Positions 25,101-36,300 of a DNA stretch of 64,000 bases are shown one piece after another. The DNA comes from Amoebophrya sp. A120 (lineage: Eukaryota > Sar > Dinophyceae > Syndiniales > Amoebophryaceae): the NCBI GenBank assembly GCA_905178155.1, contig CAJINV010000004.1, forward strand, positions 5,000,619-5,064,618. Reading direction: 5' to 3'. A model generated the notes under the pieces. That model had not been told where the DNA came from and searched no databases. It saw nothing but the letters and a program-made list of their open reading frames with translations. The number at the start of each line of letters is the position of its first letter. The first letter of the stretch is position 1. A program made the translations under genes and the position numbers.

Positions 25101-25454
25101 CGTGAAGTACTGTTTTGTGTAGTTCAGTTCCTCCAGAACACTCAGGTCGGTTGGCCCGAGCCGCAATTTCCGCGCCGTAGACAACGGCGAGGTCGCCACC
25201 GGTCGTGTGGTGGCGGGCGCGGCGCCGGTGGGTTGGTTCGTCTTGTTCGGCATCGGGAGAAAGGAATTCGGCCGGGACAGCGCGCTCGTGGGGGTTCTTG
25301 GGGACCGGGGGACCCCGGGTGTCGCAGCGGTGGTCGGTGGTCGTGGACTGCGAGAGAGTCGGGCTGCGGAAGTAGAAGGGGTGGCACCTGCTGCTCCGGA
25401 GGACGAGGACGTCGCGGGATTCAACCCGCTTCGACCACTACTGCCAGGAAGCAT
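13165..25454 (-). CDS. Sfi1-like centrin-binding repeat protein
   Basis: Eight exons: 13165..14178, 14334..14654, 14917..14964, 15119..16120, 16221..16596, 16871..18957, 21503..24745, 24987..25454. The total is 8559 nt, or 2852 aa. The ATG at 25454 opens a Ser/Pro/Ala-rich leader of about 120 residues, then a charged coiled coil. Most of the rest is dozens of short helical repeats with an aromatic core, for example IFRQWKQ, FTAWKVL, VFHLWRQ, YFNAWYN, VFGEWKA, AFHYWKF, MMWREWKKYIF and VFKAWAE. Spacing and core resemble the Sfi1 repeat, which binds centrin along a long helix at spindle pole and basal bodies. A role in the flagellar base or microtubule-organising centre is therefore inferred. 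The C-terminus is Ser/Arg-rich, ending SASEDLYY. The gene looks like two genes because a 2540-bp palindromic introner separates exons 2 and 3; excision joins EPATRPV to SPQPESRVV exactly in frame. Confidence 0.82.
14184..14333. mobile_element. Introner element, family A (copy A3)
   Basis: 150 bp. The left end is TATCCTGTGCAAAAG, the right end the complement of TATGCATTGCAAAAG. The 5-bp repeat GGCGT is perfect (14179-14183 and 14334-14338). Relative to the host gene it lies in the opposite orientation to copies A1, A2 and A5. Removal rejoins LSLVHA to RNDLNN. Confidence 0.92.
14660..14916. mobile_element. Introner element, family C (copy C3)
   Basis: 257 bp. The left end is TATGGATTGTAAAAATGTCT; the right end inverts the CAAAAATTATGTCTGGGTC motif. 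The 5-bp repeat GTGGA is perfect (14655-14659 and 14917-14921). Removal rejoins QTLIH to VDKVDKLQ. Confidence 0.92.
14970..15118. mobile_element. Introner element, family A (copy A6)
   Basis: 149 bp. The ends are TATCCTGTGCAAAAG and the complement of TATGAACTGCAAAAG. The 5-bp repeat CGTCG is perfect (14965-14969 and 15119-15123). With the 14660..14916 element it isolates a 48-nt exon. Removal rejoins LLDATT to KHLMSYV. Confidence 0.92.
16121..16220 (-). other. GT-AG intron, 100 bp, with introner-like interior
   Basis: The donor is AAAATG|GTACTG at 16220 and the acceptor AAAACAG|AACCTC at 16121, phase 0, joining VVVKM to NLAQER. It lacks TAT..ATA ends and a 5-bp duplication. Its interior nevertheless carries ATTACAAATT and GTAATGCAT, the motif pair seen inside the introner elements. 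Confidence 0.82.
16602..16870. mobile_element. Introner element, family C (copy C2)
   Basis: 269 bp. The left end is TATCGAATGCAACAATGTCT and the right end the complement of TATGCATTGCAAACTTGTCT. The 5-bp repeat GTCGC is perfect (16597-16601 and 16871-16875). Removal rejoins NKDARAT to KTMVFKAW. Confidence 0.92.
18963..21502. mobile_element. Giant palindromic (foldback) introner element P
   Basis: 2540 bp, almost entirely one inverted repeat. It begins TATAGAAGGAGAAATGGTGA and ends with the complement of TATAGAAGGAGAAACGGTGA. The host duplication GACTG is perfect at 18958-18962 and 21503-21507. Arms run about 18963-20193 and 20263-21502, similar along their whole length by eye: roughly 80-85% near the outer third and higher inside. 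Both arms are GC-rich, far above the host exons. The open frames inside are mirror copies of each other without known domains, so I regard it as non-coding. It has the same TAT..ATA termini, 5-bp duplication and exact frame restoration as the short introners. Confidence 0.9.
20181..20275. repeat. Tandem palindromes at the centre of element P
   Basis: Two near-identical 38-bp units at 20181-20218 and 20238-20275 each start GGTGATCATC and end GATGATCACC, so each is itself an inverted repeat. They lie where the two long arms meet. The GGTGATC motif also occurs about 15 bp inside both ends of the element. Confidence 0.85.
24746..24986 (-). other. GT-AG intron 1 of the Sfi1-like gene
   Basis: The donor is AGAG|GTGATT at 24986 and the acceptor ACCACAG|ATAAGC at 24746, phase 0, joining NVEARE to ISGIAGLQ. 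It contains a short tandem repeat of AGCAGGCATGTTGAAA near 24940-24974. Confidence 0.8.
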
Positions 25455-27331
25455 TTTGGTAGTTTGTGACTTACCCTTTTGGGTTCAAAAAAAAAAATAT
25501 TTTGTTTTGCCGTAGTTTTGAACAAGGTACGACAGGACCTATGATGGTTTTAGAGATGAGATTGTGGTTGATTTTCTTGACGGCGACGGGTCAAATCTAC
25601 TTAGTAGTTTCATCCAGGACTAGTACAACTACGAACGGGGAACAAGTGAAACCACAACGGGAGTAGAAATACACCTATAGAGTTCTTGCACTAAAGATAA
25701 GAAACGAAATAACGCCCTTACCCTCGAGGAACTGAAGACGAAATCTTGAAGACTAGGAAATAATACGATAGTTTGACTTGCTGTTGCTTATGGCAATAAC
25801 CCGGAGGCAGACGAGTCACTACAGGAACAGGACGACTCGTTTCTCGTTGAACGTACGATGAGGAAAATGAACGTAGTACGCAGGCACCTTTTAAATGCAA
25901 AAATCCGAACGATATCAAACAAGATCATGGTTTTGGCACGAAAGATAAAGAATACGTACTCCGGAAAAATAACATGGTTCTCCTGTACCATTCCAAACTT
26001 CAACCTTGACAAATAACTGCGTCACCACGGACACAGATGCATTTTCATCTTTTTGCACGAACGATAAGGAGAACGAACGGAAACGATCTTTCATTATTTG
26101 CGGAGTCGGATTTTTAGCAAAAAGAGAAACGACGTGCGGCGTGTATGATATTTGTATCCTTCACCGCTACATCAACCGTTACAATGTTGAGCCCTAATAC
26201 AAAAATGCCATGGCAGCGGCCAGGAAATGCAACTTCATCTTCAAGGACAAAAACAGAACAACAACAAACTACGAGTGCGATTTTATACCTTTCTCCACGA
26301 CATCAAGCAGGTGCAGGAGGAAGAGCTACTTACAGGTTGTTGTTCCATGATGCATTTATCATCTTCGTTAGGTTTTGATTTTGTTCAGAAACGATGTTCA
26401 AATTCGGCGTCAAGCATGTGTTTCTGGTTCTCGGTAAAAGTATGAACTATGTCCAAATGCGCGCACGCATGCGCCTTTGGATGTTCTTCGTGAGTCAACA
26501 TATTGTTATTGATCCAAGTAGATCACAACCGTCATTATGTTTTTTAGTTCACTTTCTAAATTTTGCGTACGAAACAAGCGCGATGTTGACGAGATGCAGG
26601 ACTTCGTCCTCGTTATATTTGTTGTTGTTCTCTATCCTCGTCATATTTTGCCTACAGACTAGTATCGTTCTTTTCGTTATGTGTGTATCGACATGTCGTG
26701 TGTGTAATTATCAACAAGAAGTACTATGGTTGTCGTGTTTTGTGCCCAAAGTAGATCTCTAAATGTGCGGCTATAAACCTTTTTGACCACCTTGAGTGAC
26801 ATGCATTGGTCGAAGCGTGACGCTGTATCAACAAGGCGGTTCTTGGAACCAAGTCTAAAGCAGAATTACTTCCTAGGGCAGTGCTTGTGAAGCGGACGCG
26901 GAGCAAGTCCGATATTAGTCTGCACACTGTTGAAGTGCTGATGTAGATGTTATTCTTATTGTTACGTAAACCAATAACACCACTTCACGGTTACAATCTC
27001 AAACGTTCCAATAGATAGCGAGTGCTTTATTTCTTTTCTGACTCACGTCTCGAAGTTGAAGTGATGTTAGTGCTAGTGCTTTTTTGTTGAAGTGATGTTA
27101 GTGCTTCTAGTGCTTTTGTTCTAGAGAATGAATGAGAACCGAAGCGGAAAAAAAAAAGCATCTCTAGATTTCAGAATGGCCGCAAATTTGTCATTGTCCG
27201 CCCTGTGTTAAGTACTTGCTCGTGGTCCTCGTCTCGTGGTCCACTTTTTTATCACTACCCCTGCATCATCGAGACAACTTCTTGCAGAAGCAGCGTAGGT
27301 ATCATTTTTTATCGCTTTTGGTTTTGCTCAA
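25455..27331. other. Intergenic region between the giant gene and the Sfi1-like gene
   Basis: AT-rich and without a supported gene. Plus-strand frames such as 26394..26762 have no domain and AT-driven hydrophobic composition. A short imperfect tandem repeat of GAAGTGATGTTAGTGCT is at about 27058-27103. It probably holds the Sfi1-like gene's promoter and the giant gene's 3' end. Confidence 0.6.
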
Positions 27332-30300
27332 CTACATGAGCCCGGCTTGTTTGATGTGCAGTCGGATTTCTCCCTCCTCGTTTTCTACTTCCCTGTTTTG
27401 CACCTCCGCTTTCTGCTGCAAATCAAAATACTTCTCCACGTATTTCTTCACTGCGTCCGCGGAAAACAGCTGCTCCAGCCACTGCGGCGGGGAGTCTGGA
27501 AGAACATAGCGCTTTTTTTGGTGCGGAGATTCCACGGCTTTAATCTTCGACTTTTCCGGATCTACTTCACTTCCCGAAGAAGCTCCTGAAGAACTGGCGG
27601 CTCCTGCAAGGCCCAGCGTGCCCATCCGCTTCGTCAGTTTGTCCAATTGTGGATCATCTTCAGCATTCTGATCAACATCGCCGTCAACCTCAACATGAGC
27701 CCCACCGCGGCGCCGAACCGGGCTGCTCCTTTGACTGCCATCTTTTCGCTCCTGCGCGGACGACAAAGGTTTATCGGGAGATGAGTCCCCGTGAAGTTGT
27801 CCTTTTTCTAAGCCTGCTGTGCTGGGGCTATCCGCAGGAGTCAACCCAGGACGGCCGCTTCTAATATGATGACCCTCCTCCTTCTCCGTTTCCGAGACCT
27901 TCATCTTCTTCAACTTATCCGCCATTTCGTCAACAGCGATGCGGCACTCCGCGTCTTCCTCTGACTCTGAATCAGCCTGCTGGTTCTTGATCATCATTTT
28001 CCGTTTCGCCTGTTCCAGTTCGACCCCCACCACCTTCTTCCGCGCCCGCAGCGCCCGCTCCACCAACTTCAGATACCGTCTTAGCTGCAGCGCGCTCTCG
28101 GACTGCTCGGACAACACCCCGTCTTTCGGGATGAGCTTCACGATCGCGCGGCGCGCCAGGTCGAGCAGCCGCAACGGCGTCGGGTGGGCGAGGAGGCGGT
28201 CCAGAGTGAGGGCGTCGTGATGCTTAACAAACTTCTCGATCTGCGTTTGCACGACAACTTGGGAGGTGCTCCGCTCCGAGCTCTTTCCCGTTGGGGATGT
28301 CTTCTCGAAACGTAAGGACGGCGCCGGGCCTGGAGTAAAGTTCGGGTTAATTTCATACGTTTGTTGCAAATCAAGAACTTCACATGATCACACTACGGGA
28401 AGATGCTCAACACCGGTCGTGCTGAGCAATGTTAATGTAAGTAAAGTAGTTACTTTTACGTAATGTTGTATGAGCGTATCTGTACGTGGTACTCTCACCT
28501 GCATTGATGAATCTAAAGCAAAGCAGTACCAGTGGCAAAAGCCGAAGTGAAAAATTGACCTTCACGGAAGAACATACAAGGCAACAGAAACGTCTCAAGA
28601 AGTTAGTACCCGCATAAGTCGGCTTTCCTCCTACCGCCTTCCTCGCACCGCCAGCAGACTCTACTTCGAGCGGACTTTGGAAGAATTTGGAAATGCTGCT
28701 CGACCCACTGAGTCGTATGCTCTCGTCCTTCACAGCGACGTTTCTTTCCTCCAGGACGGACGCGGAATACACTTTTTCCAAACTGCGCCTTGCGTGAATC
28801 GATTGCGATTCCAAACTGAGATCATCTTTTTTCAGCCCCTTTTTCGCTTCGACCGTGAAGGTTGCGGCTCTGCTTGCTGGCGCGAACACGGGACGAGCAC
28901 TACTGGCGGATGATCCAACTGCAGTAACCGGAATGTCTTGTCGCCCGGTGAACTTGGCGAACGTACCCGACACTCTAGTAGCCGCCGGTTTAGGCAACGG
29001 CTTCTGGGCAACAGCGGCGCAAGCCATCGAGCCTACATCGGGCTCCTCTTCGTCCTCCTCTTCTCCATAAAGGGATTGTAAAGGGCCCCGTGATGTTGAT
29101 GCTTCGCCAAGTTTTTTCCGCGCTTCAAGCAGCTCGTCCTGTACTAAGTCAAGACAACTTCCAATTTCTCTCGCCGCTGCGTGTGAGTTACGGTCAAAGC
29201 TGGCTAAAATGTAAGGGCTCATCGACCGCAACTGCCGCTCGTCAGGGCTCATCGACCGCAACTGCCGCTCGTCGTAATTCCACGTCTTTGAGGTGGAGCT
29301 ACCGAAAATTTTTCGAAACGACTCCACCGTGTTCGCCACGGTGGGGAGTTCCAATTTATTGGCAACTGCAGTGCTTTGCTTTTGGCTCATCGTTGCGGTT
29401 CTGCTAGTGCCTTCCCCCGCGGCTGGTGGTGGGCCCGTAATCATAAACTGGCTCTGCTCTTCCTCACTCGAAAGGAAGTATCGTTGCAAACCCCACAAAG
29501 ACGTCAATCTAGTGGCAATGGTCACCGTATTCACAAACCTACCCAACGTGTATTGCTCCTGGATGTTCTCGTAGAACGCCCGCAATGGGGTGCGCGGTCG
29601 CGTGTTTCTTGCTGTGGCCAGCAGCTGCGCACCAGTCCGCTCATGATGTTGTAGTGGTCCATCATCATCTTCAGCATCACCTTTGGTCGCGCTATCAATA
29701 TCCTGCCCTGGTGGTAATTGTATTTCCTTTTCTTTATCCTCCCAGCGCATTTTCATGCGCGTTTTAGCCACATGCCGCAGCTGCGCGACGTGCTTTTCCA
29801 CAGATACCGCTTGCTCGTCCGCGTGCTGGGAGCCGGTTGTCAAAGACCATTTCTTCGCAACAAATTGAAACTCGTGGTCCAAAAACCGGAATTCGGAGGC
29901 CCAATTCATCTCCTCTTTGCGAAAATCCACGCGTTTCTGCTCCGCCTTGCCAAACTGGCCGAGAACGAGTTTCGTTTCCTCGAGTTTCTTCCCGTGTTGC
30001 AGTTGCTGCCAGATTAACGGGGTCATGAAGTTCTTGATCAGGTAGTCACTGATCTTTTCAGCCGCGGTTTGAATCTGGTGTTCCAAATCATTCGGCTCGA
30101 TATCTTGTTTGTCGCCCCCCTGCATCTGCTTGTCGAGGATTGCTTTTTTCTCTTCATCCAAGACAGAAAGTTTCTTCCGCAATTCATCTACAATTGGATC
30201 CTCGTCCTCTTGCGTTTTGGTTTCGTACTTGCTGACTCTCCTCTCTAGTCTTGGCATCCAGTCTTTTTCCAAAATTTTCCGCTCGGCTTGCAGCTCGACC

Positions 30301-33300
30301 ACGTCTTTGTCTACGGTTTGCAACTGCTCCTTCACATTTTGTGCTTTTTCTAGAAGACCTTCGCGCAACGCATCCACAAGCGTTGGAAAAGTTTGGAGGT
30401 TTTCCACATTGGGCATCTTCTCGTCGTCCTCGTCGTGATCGTCGTAAAATTCGACTAAGAACTTTTTCAGGACCAACAGTCCCTTGTTTGCACCGTTTTT
30501 GATTTTCTTTGGTCGCTCGAAGGTCCTCACCACGTTTTGCATAAAGTCGTACAGCTCGGCAGCCCGAAATTGGATTCGCTCTGGGTTTCGCAGGTCGTCC
30601 AGGCGCTCATCTAATTTCTCCTTCACATTGGTCCGTTCCGCTTGCTTCTCTTGCGGAAACGGGCTAGGATCCACGTCAGCGTCGAACTTCGCGCCGAGCG
30701 TGGTCCTCAACTCCCCAACCAAATACTCCAAGTTCCGCTGCAGCTGCTGCAAAAAGTCTTGCTGTTTTTTCCGCCGGTCTCGCAGCGAAGCCACGCGTTG
30801 TCGTTCCTTCTCGAGATTCTGCATGGTCACGTCCTGCGCGATGGTAGCGTCTTCCAGGTTGTCAACCAAAATGGTTCGGTCGTACTCCCTTTTCCACGTG
30901 GTTTTCAGCAATTTTAGGTCACGGCCTTGCAGGCTGTGTAGCTCCTTGTCCTGCTCGGTGTGCCGGTGGGAGTCGAGCAGTCCTGCTTTGGCAATCTGTT
31001 CCTCCAGCAGCGGAATGGTGCGTTCCTCGATCTCCTGTTTGATCATCATCCGGAGCGCGTCCGCACGGAGCACCAGCCATGTCCTGTGGAGTTTATGGGT
31101 GGACGATGGAAGGAAATTTGATAAAACAGAATCGCCAGTCACGCCCCCAATGTACAGCGTCAATCACGTCATAGTGCTCGTTTTCCTATGTACAGCTAGA
31201 GCTACAGCACTGGGCGCAATGCAAATCTAAATCAAAAGCAATGTTTAATGTACCGAGCGAGGCTAGCTCGTTCTCATTCTGGAGCAAAATGGTATCAGAA
31301 TAGCCATTCTCAAAAAGATATTACGGAGAGACGAATCAATGATAGACGAATGCGAATCGAAATCGATGAGCAGTAAAGTTGTACTTGTCCTCCTTTGCTT
31401 GGTATTCTTGATCCGACGTTCCTATTTGCATTTCATCAGGAATCGTCGGCCAGAGCGTCGCCAGTTGAAACTGGTCTCGCTCGTCCATTTTCTTCTGCAG
31501 GATCTCCTCGCGCTTTTTGTCGAGCCCGGCTTTGTACTCGTGAATCGCGGTTCTCAGCTGATTCAGCGGATACTCCGCTGGAAGCTGAAAGGTCTTTGGT
31601 TTCCGGTCCCGCTTCGACAAGTACTGTTGTTCTCCCGCTCGTTTCAACAGCGTGGGGTTAAGCGGGGCTCTTTCCGACATTTTCGACTCCATGCCTCTTC
31701 CATAGAACCAGTTAACGAATTCCATCGCCTGGCCTCGCGCTAGACTGTTATCCTTGCTGTGCATCTCCCCAGTGAGTTGCTGGATGCGGGCGTCTCGCCG
31801 TTCTCTCAGATCCACCTCCAAACGCGTTTCTAATTCTGCAACCGCTTTTTCGCTTTCCTCCAGCTTCTTCTCGAGAGTCTGTTTCAGAAAGTCTGAAATT
31901 TTCCGGCGCAAATTGCTCGCGTTCTCGGTCATGGTCTTCTGTGGATCAACGGCTGGAGTTGCAGTTCCTGCAGTTGTCGCGCTGCTGCCCTTCCTGTCCA
32001 AACTCGTATCAGCATATTTGAGGAGGTCGTGCGCAGTGCCCGGAAGGTGAAGCTGGATCTGCATGTGGCCTTCGCCGTGGGCGCCATCGCCTGGTTGTTT
32101 ATTAACAACTATCGTGTGGGTGCGCACGAAAAGATCTCGCAGAGTGTTTTGGATTTCGGTGTGAAGCTCATGAAACCCTGTGGCCTCACCGTTCGCAGAA
32201 CTTGCCTCAAAATCCAGTCCAGCGGTTTGCTCGAGCTGCTCCTGCAGGCCACTGACCGCGACGCCCGTACCCCCGCTCAAGATCGCAAAGTCTTCCGAGC
32301 CCATTATTCCGCCGCTCGTCGCAGTTCCAGCACCAAGAGAGAGCAGAACAGGTAAGTACTGCGACCAGGCACGAAAGAGGTCACGCGCCATAGCAAACGC
32401 GCTGCGGTTTATGACCTGGTCGTAGGACTTTAGCAGGCTTTTCAACTCGGTCAGTAGTTCCACAGCGTGGTCCGCTGCTGTTGGAGGAATTTGCATTTCC
32501 TGCTGTCCGTAGTTGAAGTGCAAAGATGAAGAACCTTGATTCAACAACATGTCTCTACTGCGGGCTGCAGAAGAGGACGCTGCTCCGTGTACCCCACCAG
32601 CTTTGGTTGTCGATGGGACTGAAGAAGCCGCACCGGCACCTGCTGCGCCATGCATAAGCTCGTCCTTCGCGAGCAGCTCTTTCAGGTTTTTTTCAAAGTC
32701 GTCCAACTCCTTCTCCATTGCGGCATAGTCCTCTTCCCGTTGAGCTGCAACAGGGTCCTCCTGACGCCGTCGAGAAGCAGCTCCACTTCTTGCACCGGCC
32801 TCTGGCTTTCTCTTTGTATCTCCAAAAACTGCAAAGGGTTCGTTTGTCGGTATAACCGTCATCTGTAAGTCGGTAAGGGTTTTGGCCAAACCCTGATCCG
32901 CACTTTGCAACTTCGTGTACACCCGGTGCACAGACTCGGCGATTTCCTCCTATCCAAGAAAAAAAGTGTGTTAGTGTCTTGGAGTGATGGCATGACAAAT
33001 TTGTTCTGTATGACAGAGAAAGCCTGTCGTGCGCAGCTAGTACGTGAAAACACGTATGCAAAGAGGACGCTATGGCTGGCCAGCATGACAAGTGTAACTG
33101 TGTTGCGTGCTCTGCATTACAGAATTGCACTTACGCACTTTTTTCCTTGCATACCTCCAGCGTAGCCGTCAATAGGCCCACGGCGGCCTTCGTCACCTGG
33201 TGGCCCTCGGGGAGATTCTGTTCGGGATCTCCTGCCGTGCCAGGTGCTCCATGATTCGGGTCATTTTCAGTGTTGCGCTGGCCTGCGCCTGAGAAGAAGG

Positions 33301-36300
33301 ACGACGTGAAGCGACTGTGCCAGGACTGCTGCGCTTGGTGTTCCGTTGGTACTACTGCAACTGGTGGCTCCATTTCGGCCTGAATCCTCTTCTGAATGCG
33401 GCGAATCACCGCAATGAGAGCTTTTCTGACCGCTTTCCGAAAGACTTTGTATCGGCTGGCAGCGGTGGAAGTAGAAAGAATGCCACTTCTTTTGAGCGTT
33501 GTGCCCGAAGTCGGCACACTACCACTACCACGGACTGCTTGCTGCTGGTGCTGCCCGTCTGCTTCATGAAGATTCTGTGAAGTGGTTCTAGGAACATCAG
33601 GAGCTGCGTGTTTATCGTCATAGCCGTTCCAGAGCACCAGCGCTTTGGACGACCAAAAGTTGCTACTGCCATGACCTCCTTCTGCTTCTCGTTTCACTCC
33701 TGCCTTCTCGGCAATCATCTGATTTTGCTCGTCCAACGAGAACCCAAACAAAGTTTTCATGGTGGACATTTCCAGCGCGGCAACGGCTGCGACAGCATTT
33801 TTCATAGTACCGGTGGGAAGACGAGAGTTGTTCTCTTGGTCGTGAAAAAGATTGCTATTTTTCCGTACTTGTTGCGCGAGCGACGTGAAGGGAATTTTGA
33901 CAACGAGACTTCCGACGGACTGATTTTCTACGGCGCGGTTGCTTTCGTCGCTTGACACTGCCTCATCCACATATCCTGGCTGCTTTTGGACGTTCACTCC
34001 GGTCAAGATCAAATCTGCCGTGGCGGCTCCAGCAGGGTTTGATGTTGAGACGAGGCCTTGTTCTTTGGCGAACGTATTTCTGGTGTGACCGAAGATACTT
34101 GTTCCACGTCGTCCGATACTTGTTCCACGTGCGGTGAGGAGCTGCCCCCGTAGTCCAACAAATCCTTCAACAGCAGGAAGCGATGGGGGGAGAGCGAGCA
34201 GGGAGGTACTCGGCAGGTGCCCGCGGGTGGACGATGAACGACGAGAGGATAGAGAAGAGTGAAACCCGTGGTGTCCTCTCCACATATGCACAGATGCTGT
34301 AAGCGGACGCAGAAGCGCATCACGATACGTTCGTAAACTGCTTTCCTCCTCGCTGAGAAATTGTACTGCAGTGCTCCTGCTCATCTTGTCCGCCTTATCA
34401 TTTTCATCTTCCCCACCGTTAAGCAACCACCTTGCAACCGGGTTTGACGGGTCGAATTTCAATACTCGTTCCAATTCGTACGCTTCTAAATGGAACCGTT
34501 GGCAAATTTTTCCAGGTTGAAGCTCCAGTTCCTCGTGAAGCGTAATTGCGTCTTTCAGGAAGTCGGGATCTAAAGTCGCACTCACACCGCTCGCGATGGC
34601 GGTTGGACCAAAGGTAGAGGGTAGTTCATCGCCAGGAAGAAAAACAGCCTCGGGAGGTGCGCCTTCTTCGGAAGATCTTGAAAAGAACCCAACAGTGCTG
34701 TGTTTGCCACTTGCGCCAGTTGGAGTAGAGGCGCCCAGGATGCGCTGCATAGTGAGCGCACCAAACCTGCGCCCGGCTTGTCTTACATTCTCGCCGACCT
34801 TTTTGGCTGTATCCTTCAACTTAGCGCGGAGTCGCGGAGACTGCAGCTGCCCGTCATCTTCAGTTTCGGCTTTTTCACCGGCAGTAGAAGAGCGTGTTGC
34901 CGATGCCTCCTCTGCCCCTGGCTGCTGTTTCGAGCTGGCAACGGCTGAGAAAAGTGCACTGGTGCGGGCTTTGTCTTGTTTCATCTCATCTCCAGACGGC
35001 AACAAGAACTGCTGTTCTCCAGTATTTGCAGTAGCGCTAGTACCAGCAAAGAATTCCCGAACCTCACTGGCGTACCTCTCGCTGAGGAAGACATGACCAG
35101 GTCGTTTGTGGTCTCCTCCTGCTGTCCCTCTAGAAGTTGCTCTTCCCACCGACACCATTCGTGCGCTGTCAGTGTTGCTCCACTGTCCTTGCACAAGTCG
35201 TGCAGTCTCGTGCCCAACATACATCGCGAACGCAATCTGCACCAACTGCACATAGATAACCGGCGCTGTTAACGGGTCAACATTAATATCGTCGGCTTCT
35301 GCAGCGTCCGCCGTCGGAACAGTCTCGGAAGATCCTTGCTCCTTTGCTTGTTGCTGCTCACCAGCAGCGCTCTCTCCCTTGTCCCCGTCCACCAGCTGCT
35401 TCCAGCTATTTTGCCTCGCTACGGCAAGAAACGTCTTACTCTGTGTGACTAACTCCGGCTTTTCGTCTTGCACCCGCTGCACTTTGATTCCCACTAAGCT
35501 GCTTGTGCACAAGGCGCGCAGCTCATCCTGCTTCGCGGTATCGCTACCGTGCTCGCCACCCTCTACTGCAGCAGAACCGCCATACGCCGCAAATTCTTTT
35601 TTGCATTCCGCCTTGCTCGTACCAAATGCCCACACGCTCTGCAAAAACGCCTCCGCACGGGTCAGAATCAACTGCTGGTGCTGGTTGTGCGCAATTTTGT
35701 CTTCAGGTAGGAGTACACTTTGCAGTCCCGCACGCTGCGGACTTTCCGGGTCGTCGGCCACCGTTCGCTGGAGATCACGGGCGAACATCTGGTTGTGCAA
35801 ATCCATCAGTTCCGTCCAAAGAAACGCGGTGTCGACTTTCTCCTTCCTCATTTTCGCCACAAATTCCTTGCGCTTCTGCAATCCGCGCAGAATGCGATCG
35901 ACCAGAATCACGTCATCCTTGCGCCACAAAGCTTCTTGCTCCTGGGCTGTGTGCTGGTGTTGCAATCCTGCAGCAGATCCGCCAGTCGCGCCAGAAGTTA
36001 GACCGCGTCCAAGCTGCTGCAAAATGTGCTTGAATTGCTGGGCCCAGATGCGGTGCAAGGCCGCTTGCGCCAATTTCTCTTTGGTCGCAAGCTTTCGTGG
36101 CGGGGATGCGAGATTTGTACCTCCACGACCGGCGAAGGACGTTCCAATCCGGGCGAGCTTGCGCTCGAAGGCAGACTGAAGCTTGCTGCTACTTACCAGC
36201 GGACTGGACAAGTGGGCTGCAGCAGGCGATGCAAATTGTTCGTACGCACTCATCGTGGTTGGGAAAATGCCAACGCCGCTTGTAAGAGTTCCTCCGCCGA

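Noticed and set aside
26394-26762. Plus-strand open frame of 122 codons with hydrophobic stretches
   Set aside because: Its hydrophobicity follows from T-rich codons; there is no family resemblance and no neighbouring signals.
28407-31163. A separate gene for this long open frame
   Set aside because: GT-AG junctions at 31384/31084 and 28609/28378 connect it in frame to the neighbouring open frames, and neither of its ends looks like a natural start or stop.
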